Shown here in pieces: positions 15,810 to 23,540 of a stretch of DNA of 29,629 nucleotides. Origin of the DNA: F23-B02 sp963590435 (GTDB lineage Bacteria; Bacillota; Clostridia; Oscillospirales; Oscillospiraceae). Position numbers and translations under genes: made by a program. Position 1 is the first letter of the stretch; each line of letters begins with the position of its first letter. The notes beneath the pieces are model-generated. The model saw nothing but the letters and a program-made list of their open reading frames with translations, did no database searches and was not told the DNA's origin. The DNA is taken from positions 1-29,629 of the forward strand of contig CAVAPG010000005.1 in assembly GCA_963590435.1 (NCBI GenBank). Direction: 5' to 3'.

Positions 15810-15822
15810 GAAAAACCAAAGT

Positions 15823-15846
15823 CAGGGTAGAAATAATTCTGCCCTA
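15823..15846 (-). other. Hairpin between aptamer and terminator
   Basis: On the minus strand, TAGGG-C-AGAA pairs with TTCT-A-CCCTG around a TTAT loop, with one C/A mismatch. It may take part in the switch or simply be a spacer element. Confidence 0.4.
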
Positions 15847-15855
15847 TATAAAAAC

Positions 15856-15924
15856 TTCGATAGTCCGGTCATTTACGGCGTCCGGGTAGAGACTTCAAAT
15901 CCATATCATTTGCTATATATCGAA
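15856..15924 (-). promoter_or_regulatory. Purine riboswitch aptamer, guanine class
   Basis: On the minus strand, P1 is formed by TTCGATA (15924-15918) and TATCGAA (15862-15856). P2 is CAAAT/ATTTG closing the conserved loop GATATGG. The joining segment reads AAGTCTCTACC. P3 closes the conserved loop CCGTAAA, and the 3' junction reads GACTAT. The C in GACTAT corresponds to position 74 of the B. subtilis xpt aptamer, which specifies guanine/hypoxanthine over adenine. P3 is one pair longer than in xpt and has an A-A mismatch; position 48 is C instead of U. By homology, ligand binding should favour the downstream terminator and shut off the importer. Confidence 0.93.
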
Positions 15925-15963
15925 AATTGTATTCTGTTTTTTTGCTCTTGTGAGTTCTCTTTA

Positions 15964-15992
15964 AGCATATCAACTGAGCAACGAAAAGTCAA
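15964..15992 (-). promoter_or_regulatory. SigA-type promoter of the riboswitch-importer operon
   Basis: On the minus strand, TTGACT (15992-15987), 17 bases and TATGCT (15969-15964) place the transcript start about 30 bases before the aptamer. No terminator is visible between xpt and this promoter, so some read-through from xpt is possible. Confidence 0.6.
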
Positions 15993-16044
15993 TGCCCGTT
16001 TGTTGATAAGTTTGGCAGCGATTTTCAGTGATTTTTGTGCATAT

Positions 16045-16620
16045 TTACTCTTTGCAAAATACAATGCTGTCATCGTTCATTGACTCAATACGAGCCAGCG
16101 ACTCAATACGCAGACCTCTTGCACGCAGCTTTGCGCCTCCCGGTTGGAAGGCTTTTTCAATCGCGATTGCAGCGCCGACAACCGTCGCTCCTGCCTGCTC
16201 GACTATATCACACAGGCCTTCAAGGGCTGCACCGTTTGCAAGGAAATCATCGACTATCAGCACTTTATCCCCGGGGTTGAGGTATCGTTTCGAAACCAGA
16301 ACCTGCTTGGAGACCTGATGAGTGAAGGAATACACGGTTGTTGAGTAAACATCATCAGACAGGTTAATAGTCTTGCTCTTTTTTGCAAAGACAACGGGGC
16401 AGTCAAAAACAAGACCCGTCAAAACAGCCATGCCGATACCCGAAGCCTCGATTGTGAGTATCTTATTTATATCCTCGTTTTCAAACAGTCTGTGAATCTC
16501 CTTTGCCATGTCATAGCTCAGGCGCGGATCTATCTGATGATTCAAAAAACTGTCTACCTTCAGGACTCCGCCCGGCTTGACAACGCCGTCGCGCTTTATG
16601 CGATCGATAAGCTGCTGCAA
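16045..16620 (-). CDS. xpt: Xanthine phosphoribosyltransferase
   Basis: This cytoplasmic salvage enzyme joins xanthine (and, less well, guanine) to PRPP to give XMP or GMP. The 191-residue length matches B. subtilis Xpt (194). Recognisable stretches are LKVDSFLNHQIDP (20-32), TIEASGIGMAVLTGL (56-70) and the PRPP-binding loop LIVDDFLANG (121-130). IEKAFQPGG and RIESLARIES follow. The start is a TTG at 16620 with GAGGTGG five bases upstream; the frame runs on to 16692, but that extension overlaps the promoter and has no family homology. No purine aptamer is visible in its own leader. It lies upstream of the riboswitch-controlled importer on the same strand. Confidence 0.95.
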   Translation of the reverse strand: MQQLIDRIKRDGVVKPGGVLKVDSFLNHQIDPRLSYDMAKEIHRLFENEDINKILTIEASGIGMAVLTGLVFDCPVVFAKKSKTINLSDDVYSTTVYSFTHQVSKQVLVSKRYLNPGDKVLIVDDFLANGAALEGLCDIVEQAGATVVGAAIAIEKAFQPGGAKLRARGLRIESLARIESMNDDSIVFCKE

Positions 16621-16663
16621 CTTGACCACCTCGTAAATTTCATATTGAGTTTGGATGGAATAC

Positions 16664-16692
16664 ATTCTATCCGATATTGTTGTGTTTCGCAA
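16664..16692 (-). promoter_or_regulatory. Probable promoter of xpt
   Basis: On the minus strand, TTGCGA (16692-16687), 17 bases and TAGAAT (16669-16664) lie 44 bases upstream of the TTG start. The -35 box matches only four of six. Confidence 0.45.
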
Positions 16693-16782
16693 GACGGAAT
16701 TTTTACGAATTTCACATATTCATTTGTGCATGTATACCAATTTTGCGCATCAAAGTTCAGCACCCGCTCGCCCTCGTTTCGC

Positions 16783-16811
16783 TTGATATTGTTATTTCGG
16801 ACTGATAAAAT
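16783..16811 (+). promoter_or_regulatory. SigA-type promoter of the symporter-deacetylase operon
   Basis: TTGATA (16783-16788), 17 bases and TAAAAT (16806-16811) lie 34 bases upstream of the ATG at 16846. Confidence 0.65.
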
Positions 16812-16845
16812 AATATGCATATTTAATTTCGGATAGGAGACTGTT

Positions 16846-18321
16846 ATGGAAGACCTCAAGCAAAGAAAGAAAAATCTTATCATGTTCCCGCTCGGGACTG
16901 TCGGCAGGGACATGATATATTATCTGTTTACAAGCTGCATAATAACCTTTGTGCTGTTCACAAAGAATCTCACAAATGCCCAATTCGCCGCAATAACCGC
17001 AATTGTCGTTGCGGCGCGAATCTTTGATGCACTCAATGACCCCATCATGGGAAATATAATCGAGCGCACACGTACACGCTGGGGTAAATTTAAGCCATGG
17101 CTCGTTATCGGCATCCTTTCGACTTCCGTCGTTGTGTATCTGGCATTCAACACAGACCTGCAGGGCTGGAGCTTTGTATGGTTCTTCGGCGTTATCTATT
17201 TCATGTACTCGATAACCTTCACAATGCACGACATATCATACTGGGGCATGGTTCCCGCCCTTTCGACTGACGCGAATGCCAGAAACCAGTTTACCTCGCG
17301 CGCAACATTGTTTGCGGGCATCGGCAGCACGCTTGCAAGCGTTCTTATACCCATGTTCACCGTAGGCGACATGGCCATCGGCGGAAGTACAACGACCGCA
17401 TACGGCATAATCGCGCTTGTAATATGCATAATAGCTCCGCTGTTTCTGTGCTTTACCATCTTTGGTGTACGTGAAAGGCGCGAGTACACAGACGCTCCTC
17501 CCATTAGCTTCAAGAAAATATGGTCAACCATTACCGGCAACGATCAGCTTCTGTGGATAAGCCTCATTTTCCTGCTCCAGCAGATAGGCAACGGTCTCAT
17601 TGTCGGCGGCATAGGCTCGACTTATGTCTATTTTGAATTCGGATACGAGGGCGGTCTGTTCTCGCTGTTCACCATAGTCGGCATGTCCGTCACGGCATTT
17701 CTCATGATCTTCTACCCGGCCATTTCACGCCATATAAAGCGCAAAAAACTCATGACCGTTCTCGCCTGCATCTCGATGGTCGGATATGCTCTGATGCTTG
17801 TCGCCGGTCTTGCTCTCCCCGCAACAATGCTCAAGTTCTGGTTGATAACCATTGGCTACGCACTGTCAAACTTCGGTCAGTACGGCTACTATCTCATAAT
17901 GATGATATCGATCATCAACACCGTGGAATATAACGAATACCGCACGGGTGAGCGCGACGAGGCAATAATAACATCTCTCCGTCCGTTTCTTACAAAGCTT
18001 GCTTCCGCACTCATAGTGCTTGTGACTAACCTCAGCTATATTATCTTCGGCGTCACACAGTACACCAACAGTATATCTGACCTTGAAAACGAGTGTGCGC
18101 GCAATCTTATATCCGAGCAGGATAAGATTATGGCCATAGACAATGTAATTGCAGGCATAAGCTCCGGCAAGACGCTGGCACTGCTGCTGTGCATGGTGAT
18201 TATCCCCTGCGTACTGATGCTGCTCAGCTATTTCCTGTACAAAAAGCACTATAAGCTCGATGAGGACGAATACGACCGCATATGCAGTGAAATAACCGCC
18301 CGCAAGGAAGAAAAAGCATGA
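16846..18321 (+). CDS. MFS transporter, GPH (glycoside-pentoside-hexuronide:cation symporter) family
   Basis: A 491-residue, probably 12-helix membrane symporter of the MelB/GPH type, which imports sugars or glycosides with sodium or protons. GPH landmarks are the N-terminal RIFDALNDPIMGNIIERTRT (98-residue region after the second helix) followed by RWGKFKPWL, the central YWGMVPALS and the C-terminal YNEYRTGERDEAIITS segment with a following PFLTKLASAL. The exact glycoside cannot be read from sequence. AGGAG lies 7 bases before the ATG. The stop overlaps the start of the PIG-L deacetylase gene by four bases (ATGA), so the two are translationally coupled. That suggests the imported compound, or a product, is deacetylated (inference). 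Confidence 0.9.
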   Translation: MEDLKQRKKNLIMFPLGTVGRDMIYYLFTSCIITFVLFTKNLTNAQFAAITAIVVAARIFDALNDPIMGNIIERTRTRWGKFKPWLVIGILSTSVVVYLAFNTDLQGWSFVWFFGVIYFMYSITFTMHDISYWGMVPALSTDANARNQFTSRATLFAGIGSTLASVLIPMFTVGDMAIGGSTTTAYGIIALVICIIAPLFLCFTIFGVRERREYTDAPPISFKKIWSTITGNDQLLWISLIFLLQQIGNGLIVGGIGSTYVYFEFGYEGGLFSLFTIVGMSVTAFLMIFYPAISRHIKRKKLMTVLACISMVGYALMLVAGLALPATMLKFWLITIGYALSNFGQYGYYLIMMISIINTVEYNEYRTGERDEAIITSLRPFLTKLASALIVLVTNLSYIIFGVTQYTNSISDLENECARNLISEQDKIMAIDNVIAGISSGKTLALLLCMVIIPCVLMLLSYFLYKKHYKLDEDEYDRICSEITARKEEKA

Positions 18322-19076
18322 TAAGGCTTGCAATTAACATAGCCTCGCCGCTGCCCAAGCTTGAAAGCTTTGAGCGCTATCTGTTTATCGGGCCTCATCC
18401 GGATGATATTGAAATCGGTGCGGGAGCGACGGCAGCGAAGCTGGTCAGTCAGGGCAAAACCGTTGAATTTCTATGCTGCACCGACGGCAGATTCGGCTCT
18501 TCCACAGTTCCGCCGGAGGAGCTTATCGCCATCCGTCAGGCAGAGACAATTAATTCTGCAGCAAAGCTCGGGGTGAAGGATGTTCGCTTTCTCGGATTAA
18601 GCGACGGCGGATTTTATGACTGGGGCAAACTGCTCGACGGCATTTCCGAAGCCGTCGGCGAATTTAAGCCGGACATAATTTTCTGCCCGGATCCACACGT
18701 CAAAAGCGAATGCCATGTCGATCATCTGAATGTAGGCAAGGCTTCGTCGGAAATTGCCTATTTTGCTCCGTACGAGGGTATAATGCAAAATCACGGCGCA
18801 GCTTCCGCCCCGGTGAAAGCAATTGCGTATTACATGACGGCATCACCCAACCGTTATGTTAAGACATCGAAAAAGCTGCTCGAGCAGCAGCTGTCCTCAA
18901 TCTTCGATTGCCATAAAAGTCAGTTTCCCGATGGGAGTGCCGAGGGCAAGGCAATCTCCATGTATCTGCGCATCCGGTCATTGGATTTCGGCCTGCGATG
19001 CCTCTCTTCGCACGCCGAGGGATTCAGAATGCTCGACACTCTGCGTATGCACTGTCTCCCCGAAGCCGGGAGATGA
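18318..19076 (+). CDS. PIG-L/LmbE family zinc deacetylase
   Basis: A 252-residue cytoplasmic metal-dependent deacetylase. The metal site PHPDDIE (residues 26-32; H27, D29, D30) matches the family AHPDDE-type motif, and a second His motif, CHVDHLNVG, supplies H133 and H136. Known members remove acetyl groups from N-acetylglucosamine in glycolipids, mycothiol/bacillithiol precursors, antibiotics or chito-oligosaccharides. A bacillithiol role would need bshA/bshC-type genes, not seen here. AAGGAAG lies seven bases upstream of the ATG, inside the end of the symporter gene. Pairing with a GPH symporter favours a catabolic sugar-deacetylase role (inference). Confidence 0.9.
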   Translation: MIRLAINIASPLPKLESFERYLFIGPHPDDIEIGAGATAAKLVSQGKTVEFLCCTDGRFGSSTVPPEELIAIRQAETINSAAKLGVKDVRFLGLSDGGFYDWGKLLDGISEAVGEFKPDIIFCPDPHVKSECHVDHLNVGKASSEIAYFAPYEGIMQNHGAASAPVKAIAYYMTASPNRYVKTSKKLLEQQLSSIFDCHKSQFPDGSAEGKAISMYLRIRSLDFGLRCLSSHAEGFRMLDTLRMHCLPEAGR

Positions 19077-19087
19077 GATAAAACCTT

Positions 19088-19127
19088 CAAAGCCCAAGGC
19101 CGTATATCAATACAGTCTTGGGCTTTG
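19088..19127 (+). terminator. Intrinsic terminator after the PIG-L gene
   Basis: An 11-bp stem, CAAAGCCCAAG (19088-19098) with CTTGGGCTTTG (19117-19127), with an inner GTAT/ATAC pair. TTTAT follows on the plus strand. Confidence 0.8.
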
Positions 19128-19154
19128 TTTATAGCATCCGTTTATTTTTCATCC

Positions 19155-19181
19155 ACACCTGCAACTATTCTTTGCAGGTGT
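19155..19181. other. Hairpin spanning the argD stop codon
   Basis: ACACCTGCAA (19155-19164) and TTGCAGGTGT (19172-19181) form a perfect 10-bp stem; the TAG stop of argD (19165-19167) lies in the seven-base loop. No T-run follows on the minus strand, so it is a poor intrinsic terminator. It may protect the 3' end of the message. Confidence 0.5.
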
Positions 19182-20328
19182 CCTTTATTATCTCAACAGC
19201 TTTTTGAAGAACATCCATCGGGATATTCAGCGCAGGCAGGAGACGAACCTTGTCCTTTGCCGTGAGGCACAGCACGCCTTTATCTATGCACGCCTTGACA
19301 ACCTCTCCGGCGGGCTTCACGGTTTTTATACCGATCATCAGGCCCATTCCGGCAACGCTTTCAACGCCGTCGGCGTTTTCGAAGGCTTTGAACACATAAT
19401 CGCTCTTTGCCTTGACCTCGTCCATGAGCTTATCGTCAATTCTGTCTATGATGCTGATTGCTGCGGCACAGCTCACAGGGTTTCCGCCGAATGTGGAGCC
19501 ATTGTCGCCATAGCCGAATATATTCTGCACCTTTTCACCCAAGAGTGTTGCTCCCAGAGGCAGACCGCCTGCCAGTCCCTTTGCAGTGGACACGACATCA
19601 GGCTCAACGCCGAAGTTCATATAGGAGAAGTATTTTCCGCTTCTGCCGTTGCCTGCCTGAACCTCATCGAACATGAGAACAATATCATTCTCGTGCGCAT
19701 ATTCCGCGGTCTTGACCACGAAATCCTTATCAAGCGGGATGACTCCGCCCTCGCCCTGAATGCACTCCATGAGAATGCCTGCCGCTTTTGTTTCTTCGGC
19801 GGTTTTCTTAAGCTGCTCGAAATTTCCTGCCTCAACATAGGCAAAACCCGGAGTGAGCGGAGCAAACAGCTCGTGATAATGCTCCTGACCTGTTGCAGCA
19901 AGCGTTGTGAGTGTTCTGCCGTGGAAGCTGTTGACAAGCGTGATTATGGTGTAGTGATCCGCGCCTTTTTTCTCGGCGGCATATTTTCTGGCGGCCTTGA
20001 TTGCGCATTCATTGGCCTCGGCGCCGGAGTTAGAAAAAAACACCTTTTTCATTCCGCTCTTTTCGCAGAGCTTCTGTGCCAGCACGGCGCAGGGACTTGT
20101 GTAATACAGATTCGAGGTGTGCTGAACCTTGGATATCTGATCAATAACGGCCTGCTGCCAGACCTCATCGGCAATGCCGAAGGATGTGACGCCTATGCCG
20201 CTTCCGAGGTCTATGTATTCCTTGCCGGTTTCGTCTTTTACTATGGATCCCTTGCCGCTGACTATCTCAACCGGAAAGCGGTTGTATGTTCCCGCTACAT
20301 ATTCTTTATCTGTCTGTTTAATATTCAT
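19165..20328 (-). CDS. argD: Acetylornithine aminotransferase
   Basis: This PLP-dependent cytoplasmic enzyme converts N-acetylglutamate semialdehyde to N-acetylornithine using glutamate; many homologues also serve lysine synthesis. The 387-residue length is normal for class III aminotransferases. FFSNSGAEANECAIKAARK (97-115) binds the PLP phosphate, FDEVQAGNGRSG (220-231) holds the catalytic Asp, and STAKGLAGGLPLGA (247-260) holds the PLP lysine K250. The ATG at 20328 overlaps the argB stop by four bases (ATGA), with GGAGG inside argB. It is the last gene of the operon, and its TAG stop sits in a hairpin loop. Confidence 0.96.
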   Translation of the reverse strand: MNIKQTDKEYVAGTYNRFPVEIVSGKGSIVKDETGKEYIDLGSGIGVTSFGIADEVWQQAVIDQISKVQHTSNLYYTSPCAVLAQKLCEKSGMKKVFFSNSGAEANECAIKAARKYAAEKKGADHYTIITLVNSFHGRTLTTLAATGQEHYHELFAPLTPGFAYVEAGNFEQLKKTAEETKAAGILMECIQGEGGVIPLDKDFVVKTAEYAHENDIVLMFDEVQAGNGRSGKYFSYMNFGVEPDVVSTAKGLAGGLPLGATLLGEKVQNIFGYGDNGSTFGGNPVSCAAAISIIDRIDDKLMDEVKAKSDYVFKAFENADGVESVAGMGLMIGIKTVKPAGEVVKACIDKGVLCLTAKDKVRLLPALNIPMDVLQKAVEIIKDTCKE

Positions 20329-21194
20329 TTATTTCCTCCGCTGAACATGGTGCCGCAGCCTTCGTTTGTCAGAAGCTCGGTGAGTATCGCGTGCGGAACC
20401 GTTCCGTTTATGATAACTGTGCTTTTTACTCCCTCGTCGATTGCATCAAAGCAGCTTTTGACCTTTGGAATCATGCCGCCGGATATGACTCCTTCGGCAC
20501 AGTATTTATCCGCATCTTCCCTTGAAATTTCGGGAATGAGCGTTGACGGGTCATCCTTATCTCTGAGCACACCGTCTATATCGGTCATGAGTATGAACCT
20601 CTCTGCCTTGAGCGCACCGGCGATCTCTGCGGCTGCAGTGTCGCCGTTTATGTTATAGGCATTGCCCTGTCTGTCGCAGCCTATGGTCGAGATAACGGGG
20701 ATATATCCCATATCGAGGAGGTCGTATATCGGCTGCGCATTTATTTTTGTGATGTTGCCGACGTAGCCGAGTCTTTCATCCTTCTGCTCTGCCTCTATGA
20801 GTCTGCCGTCCATACCGGAGAGGCCTATGGCCTTTGCACCCTTGCCCTCAAGCTGATTGACAAGAGTCTTATTGACTTTTCCGGCAAGAACCATCTGGAC
20901 AATTTCGACCGTCTCCTTGTCCGTAACGCGCAGGCCGTCTATGAACTCTGCCTTTTTGCCGAGCTTCGCCATTACTGCATTTATCTCCGGTCCGCCGCCG
21001 TGAACAAGCACAACCTTAACGCCTATCGTCCACAGAAGCACCAGGTCGAGCATGACCTTCTGCTTGAGGTTTTCGTCCTTCATGGCACTTCCGCCGTATT
21101 TTACAACTACAATCTTGCCCGTGTATCTTTTGATATACGGCAATGCGTTTATGACATCCTCAATACGCTCGGACGTAGAGTATTCGACATTCAT
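20325..21194 (-). CDS. argB: N-acetylglutamate kinase
   Basis: This cytoplasmic enzyme phosphorylates N-acetylglutamate with ATP. In 289 residues the amino-acid-kinase fold shows VVKYGGSAMKD (about 30-40), VVLVHGGGPEINAVM (61-75), NINGDTAAAEIAGAL and LMTDIDGVL. The N-terminal helix (ERIEDVINALPYIKRY, 9-24) before the first strand is typical of arginine-inhibited hexameric kinases. That fits the presence of ArgJ, because in the cyclic pathway this kinase is the usual feedback target. GGAGG lies seven bases before the ATG, and the gap to argJ is 14 bases. Confidence 0.96.
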   Translation of the reverse strand: MNVEYSTSERIEDVINALPYIKRYTGKIVVVKYGGSAMKDENLKQKVMLDLVLLWTIGVKVVLVHGGGPEINAVMAKLGKKAEFIDGLRVTDKETVEIVQMVLAGKVNKTLVNQLEGKGAKAIGLSGMDGRLIEAEQKDERLGYVGNITKINAQPIYDLLDMGYIPVISTIGCDRQGNAYNINGDTAAAEIAGALKAERFILMTDIDGVLRDKDDPSTLIPEISREDADKYCAEGVISGGMIPKVKSCFDAIDEGVKSTVIINGTVPHAILTELLTNEGCGTMFSGGNK

Positions 21195-21208
21195 CTTGCT
21201 TCCTCCGA

Positions 21209-22423
21209 TCAGGTGCGGTAGTCTCCGTTAATTCTGACATAATCATATGTCAAATCGCAGCCCCATGCCGTTGCTCCGGCATCGCCGCCATTGAGATCGA
21301 CGAGAATATCAATTTCCTTTTCAAGGAGAATTTCCTTGGCAAGCTCTTCGGAAAATTCAATGCTCGCACCGTTTTTGCATACGGCAATCTCGCCCTTTGC
21401 GCTTTTGAAGGAAACATCGATTTTATTTACATCGACATCCGCGCCGCTGTATCCGATTGCGCAGAGAATTCTGCCCCAGTTTGCGTCGGCACCGAACATT
21501 GCTGTTTTGACCAGAGATGAGCAGATAACACTCTTGGCCACCGTTTTTGCCGTGGCTTCGTCTTTTGCTCCGCTGACGGTGCATTCAAGAAGCTTTGTCG
21601 CGCCCTCGCCATCACCGGCTATCAGCCTGCAAAGATTCATATTGACGGTGTTGAGTGCCTTCATGAACTCTGCATAGTCGTCGTTTTCGCAGTCAATAAT
21701 GCTGTTTCCGGCCATGCCGTTTGCAAGAACGGTTACCATATCGTTTGTCGACGTGTCGCCGTCGATGGATATCATATTGAATGTGTTCTTTATATCTCCC
21801 GAAAGCGCCTTCTGCAGCATTGCAGGAGATATTGCCGCATCGGTTGTTATAAACACGAGCATCGTTGCCATATTCGGATGAATCATTCCGCTGCCCTTAG
21901 CAATGCCGCCCATCTTGCAGATCTTGCCGCCGAGAGTGAACTCAACAGCAACTTCCTTTTTAAGCTTATCGGTTGTTATGATGCCCTCGGCTGCATCGGT
22001 GCTTCCGTTTTCGGAAAGAGATGCGATGAGCATTGGAATGCCCTTTGCGATGGGTGCTATATCGAGAGGCTGCCCGATTACGCCGGTTGAAGCAACAACA
22101 ATGTCATCGGCACTTATATTAAGGCCTTCTGCCAGCAGTGCGCTCATCTGCTCGGCAATTTCGACGCCGTTGGCATTGCAGGTGTTGGCGTTGCCGCTGT
22201 TGCATATGACTGCCTGGGCATAACCGTCAGAGATATGCTTTTTCGTAACATTGAGCGGTGCGCCCTTTACGAGGTTTGTTGTATATGTTGCTGCCGCGGC
22301 GGCGCGTACCTTGCTGTATATTATCGAAAGATCACGCTTATCCCTGTTCTTGCGGATTCCGCAGTGAACTCCGCCGGCTGTAAAACCCTGTGCGGCGCAG
22401 ACGCCGCCTGAAATTACTTTCAT
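21209..22423 (-). CDS. argJ: Bifunctional ornithine acetyltransferase/N-acetylglutamate synthase
   Basis: ArgJ moves the acetyl group from N-acetylornithine to glutamate, releasing ornithine and closing the cyclic pathway; some homologues also use acetyl-CoA. The 404-residue precursor should self-cleave at KGSGMIHPNMATML, with Thr187 as the nucleophile and new N-terminus of the beta chain. STGVIGQPL and GDTSTND are further landmarks. I start at the ATG at 22423, with GGAG nine bases upstream; an in-frame TTG at 22429 is too close to the GGAG. It lies between argC (14-base gap) and argB. Whether it is mono- or bifunctional cannot be decided from sequence alone. Confidence 0.95.
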   Translation of the reverse strand: MKVISGGVCAAQGFTAGGVHCGIRKNRDKRDLSIIYSKVRAAAAATYTTNLVKGAPLNVTKKHISDGYAQAVICNSGNANTCNANGVEIAEQMSALLAEGLNISADDIVVASTGVIGQPLDIAPIAKGIPMLIASLSENGSTDAAEGIITTDKLKKEVAVEFTLGGKICKMGGIAKGSGMIHPNMATMLVFITTDAAISPAMLQKALSGDIKNTFNMISIDGDTSTNDMVTVLANGMAGNSIIDCENDDYAEFMKALNTVNMNLCRLIAGDGEGATKLLECTVSGAKDEATAKTVAKSVICSSLVKTAMFGADANWGRILCAIGYSGADVDVNKIDVSFKSAKGEIAVCKNGASIEFSEELAKEILLEKEIDILVDLNGGDAGATAWGCDLTYDYVRINGDYRT

Positions 22424-22437
22424 TTTCAAAATCTCCT

Positions 22438-23361
22438 TCAGACATTAAGTCCAGTTTTTTCGTCTATACCAAGAATTATATTCATATTCTGTATTGCGGC
22501 GCCCGATGCACCCTTGCCGAGATTGTCAAATCTCGAAACGAGCAGGATGCGCTCTTCATTGCCGTAAACTCCGACAGCCATATCGTCTCTGCCGCCGAAT
22601 GTACCTGCCGACAGGAAGCCGTCCTCGCTCGCATCTCCGATGAAATGCACAAGGCCGGATTTATAATACTCGGCATATGCGTTTTTGATATCATCCATGC
22701 TGCCGTTTATATTCTTGCCCGAAAGCGGTACCGTGACCTCCATGCCGCTGTAATATGGTGCGGCGACCGGGCAGAATGCAGGTGCGTTTTCAAGTCCACA
22801 GAGCTTTTTCATTTCCGGCAGATGCTTGTGGCTCTGTGCCATTGCGTACATTCTCGGCGCATCAAGCAAGCTGTCCCTGTTTTCACTTTCATACTCGGCA
22901 ATCATCTTCTTGCCGCCGCCGGAATAACCCGTGAGCGAAAAGCAGCTTAAAAACATATCCTTCGGAATGATTCCGCACTCCGTCAGCGGTGCTACAAGCG
23001 ATATAAAGCCGCTTGCGTGACAGCCTGGGTTTGCAATGCGCTTTGATGTTTTTATCTTATCTCTCAAGCCCGTAAGCTCGGGAAAGCCGTAGGCCCAGTC
23101 GTCATTTACTCTGTGTGCGGTTGATGTATCTATAATCGTCGTTCCGCTTCCTTCGGCAAGCTCCACGGCCTCTATCGCCGCGGCATCAGGCAGGCACAAA
23201 AACGAAATGTCGGCCTCGAACATGGCCTGTCTTCGTGCGTCATTGTTTTTCCTGTTTTCCTCCGAAAGCTTTATAAGCTCGATGTCCTGTCTCTCGGCAA
23301 GGCGCTGATATATGCGCAGTCCGGTTGTTCCTGCGCTGCCGTCAATGAATACTTTTGTCAT
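22438..23361 (-). CDS. argC: N-acetyl-gamma-glutamyl-phosphate reductase (type 2)
   Basis: This enzyme reduces N-acetylglutamyl phosphate to the semialdehyde with NADPH. At 307 residues it matches the short type 2 class rather than the about 345-residue type 1 class of B. subtilis. DGSAGTTGLRIYQRL (8-22) is the nucleotide-binding loop. NPGCHASGF (111-119) holds catalytic Cys114, FSLTGYSGGGKKM follows, and HKHLPEM is the conserved His region. The start at 23361 is preceded by GAGGT; the frame extends upstream to 23391 without a ribosome site. It is first in argCJBD, behind a consensus promoter with ArgR-like repeats. Confidence 0.94.
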   Translation of the reverse strand: MTKVFIDGSAGTTGLRIYQRLAERQDIELIKLSEENRKNNDARRQAMFEADISFLCLPDAAAIEAVELAEGSGTTIIDTSTAHRVNDDWAYGFPELTGLRDKIKTSKRIANPGCHASGFISLVAPLTECGIIPKDMFLSCFSLTGYSGGGKKMIAEYESENRDSLLDAPRMYAMAQSHKHLPEMKKLCGLENAPAFCPVAAPYYSGMEVTVPLSGKNINGSMDDIKNAYAEYYKSGLVHFIGDASEDGFLSAGTFGGRDDMAVGVYGNEERILLVSRFDNLGKGASGAAIQNMNIILGIDEKTGLNV

Positions 23362-23385
23362 TTTATACCTCGCAAAGTGATAATT

Positions 23386-23403
23386 ATGCAATATTTATTC
23401 ACT
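23386..23403. promoter_or_regulatory. Candidate ARG box downstream of the argC -10 box
   Basis: On the minus strand an 18-base stretch begins AGTGAATAAATATT, close to the TGAAT-(A/T)4-ATTCA pattern of ArgR/AhrC sites, with the right half imperfect. It lies in the expected leader between the -10 box and the argC start. Confidence 0.4.
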
Positions 23404-23415
23404 CAATATTCATAG

Positions 23416-23444
23416 ATTATATATTTTAATGCATAAACAGTCAA
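23416..23444 (-). promoter_or_regulatory. SigA-type promoter of argCJBD
   Basis: On the minus strand, TTGACT (23444-23439), 17 bases and TATAAT (23421-23416) lie 54 bases upstream of the argC ATG. Confidence 0.8.
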
Positions 23445-23460
23445 GGAAAAGCGGCACTAC

Positions 23461-23485
23461 AGTGAATATTTTTCCGTATTCAATG
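23461..23485. promoter_or_regulatory. Candidate ArgR-type repeat upstream of the argC promoter
   Basis: Inverted half-sites TGAATA (23463-23468) and TATTCA (23477-23482) are 8 bases apart. The half-sites fit ArgR, but the spacing is larger than in a classical 18-bp ARG box. Confidence 0.35.
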
Positions 23486-23540
23486 AAAATCGGACTGTCA
23501 TATAAGCGCGGCATTGTTATATTGCACATACTCGGCAGCT

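Noticed and set aside
16621..16692. N-terminal extension of Xpt to 215 residues
   Set aside because: The extra residues do not match Xpt, overlap the likely promoter, and the TTG at 16620 has a good ribosome site and gives the family's normal length.
16621..16845. Possible second purine riboswitch before xpt
   Set aside because: Neither the GATATGG nor the CCGTAAA loop motif nor a closing P1 can be found on the minus strand here.
19204..20658. A 484-codon open frame on the plus strand opposite argD and argB
   Set aside because: It is antisense to two well-recognised enzymes with intact motifs, has no good ribosome site, and its translation is Cys/His-rich with no family features. The length follows from the codon bias of the genes on the other strand.
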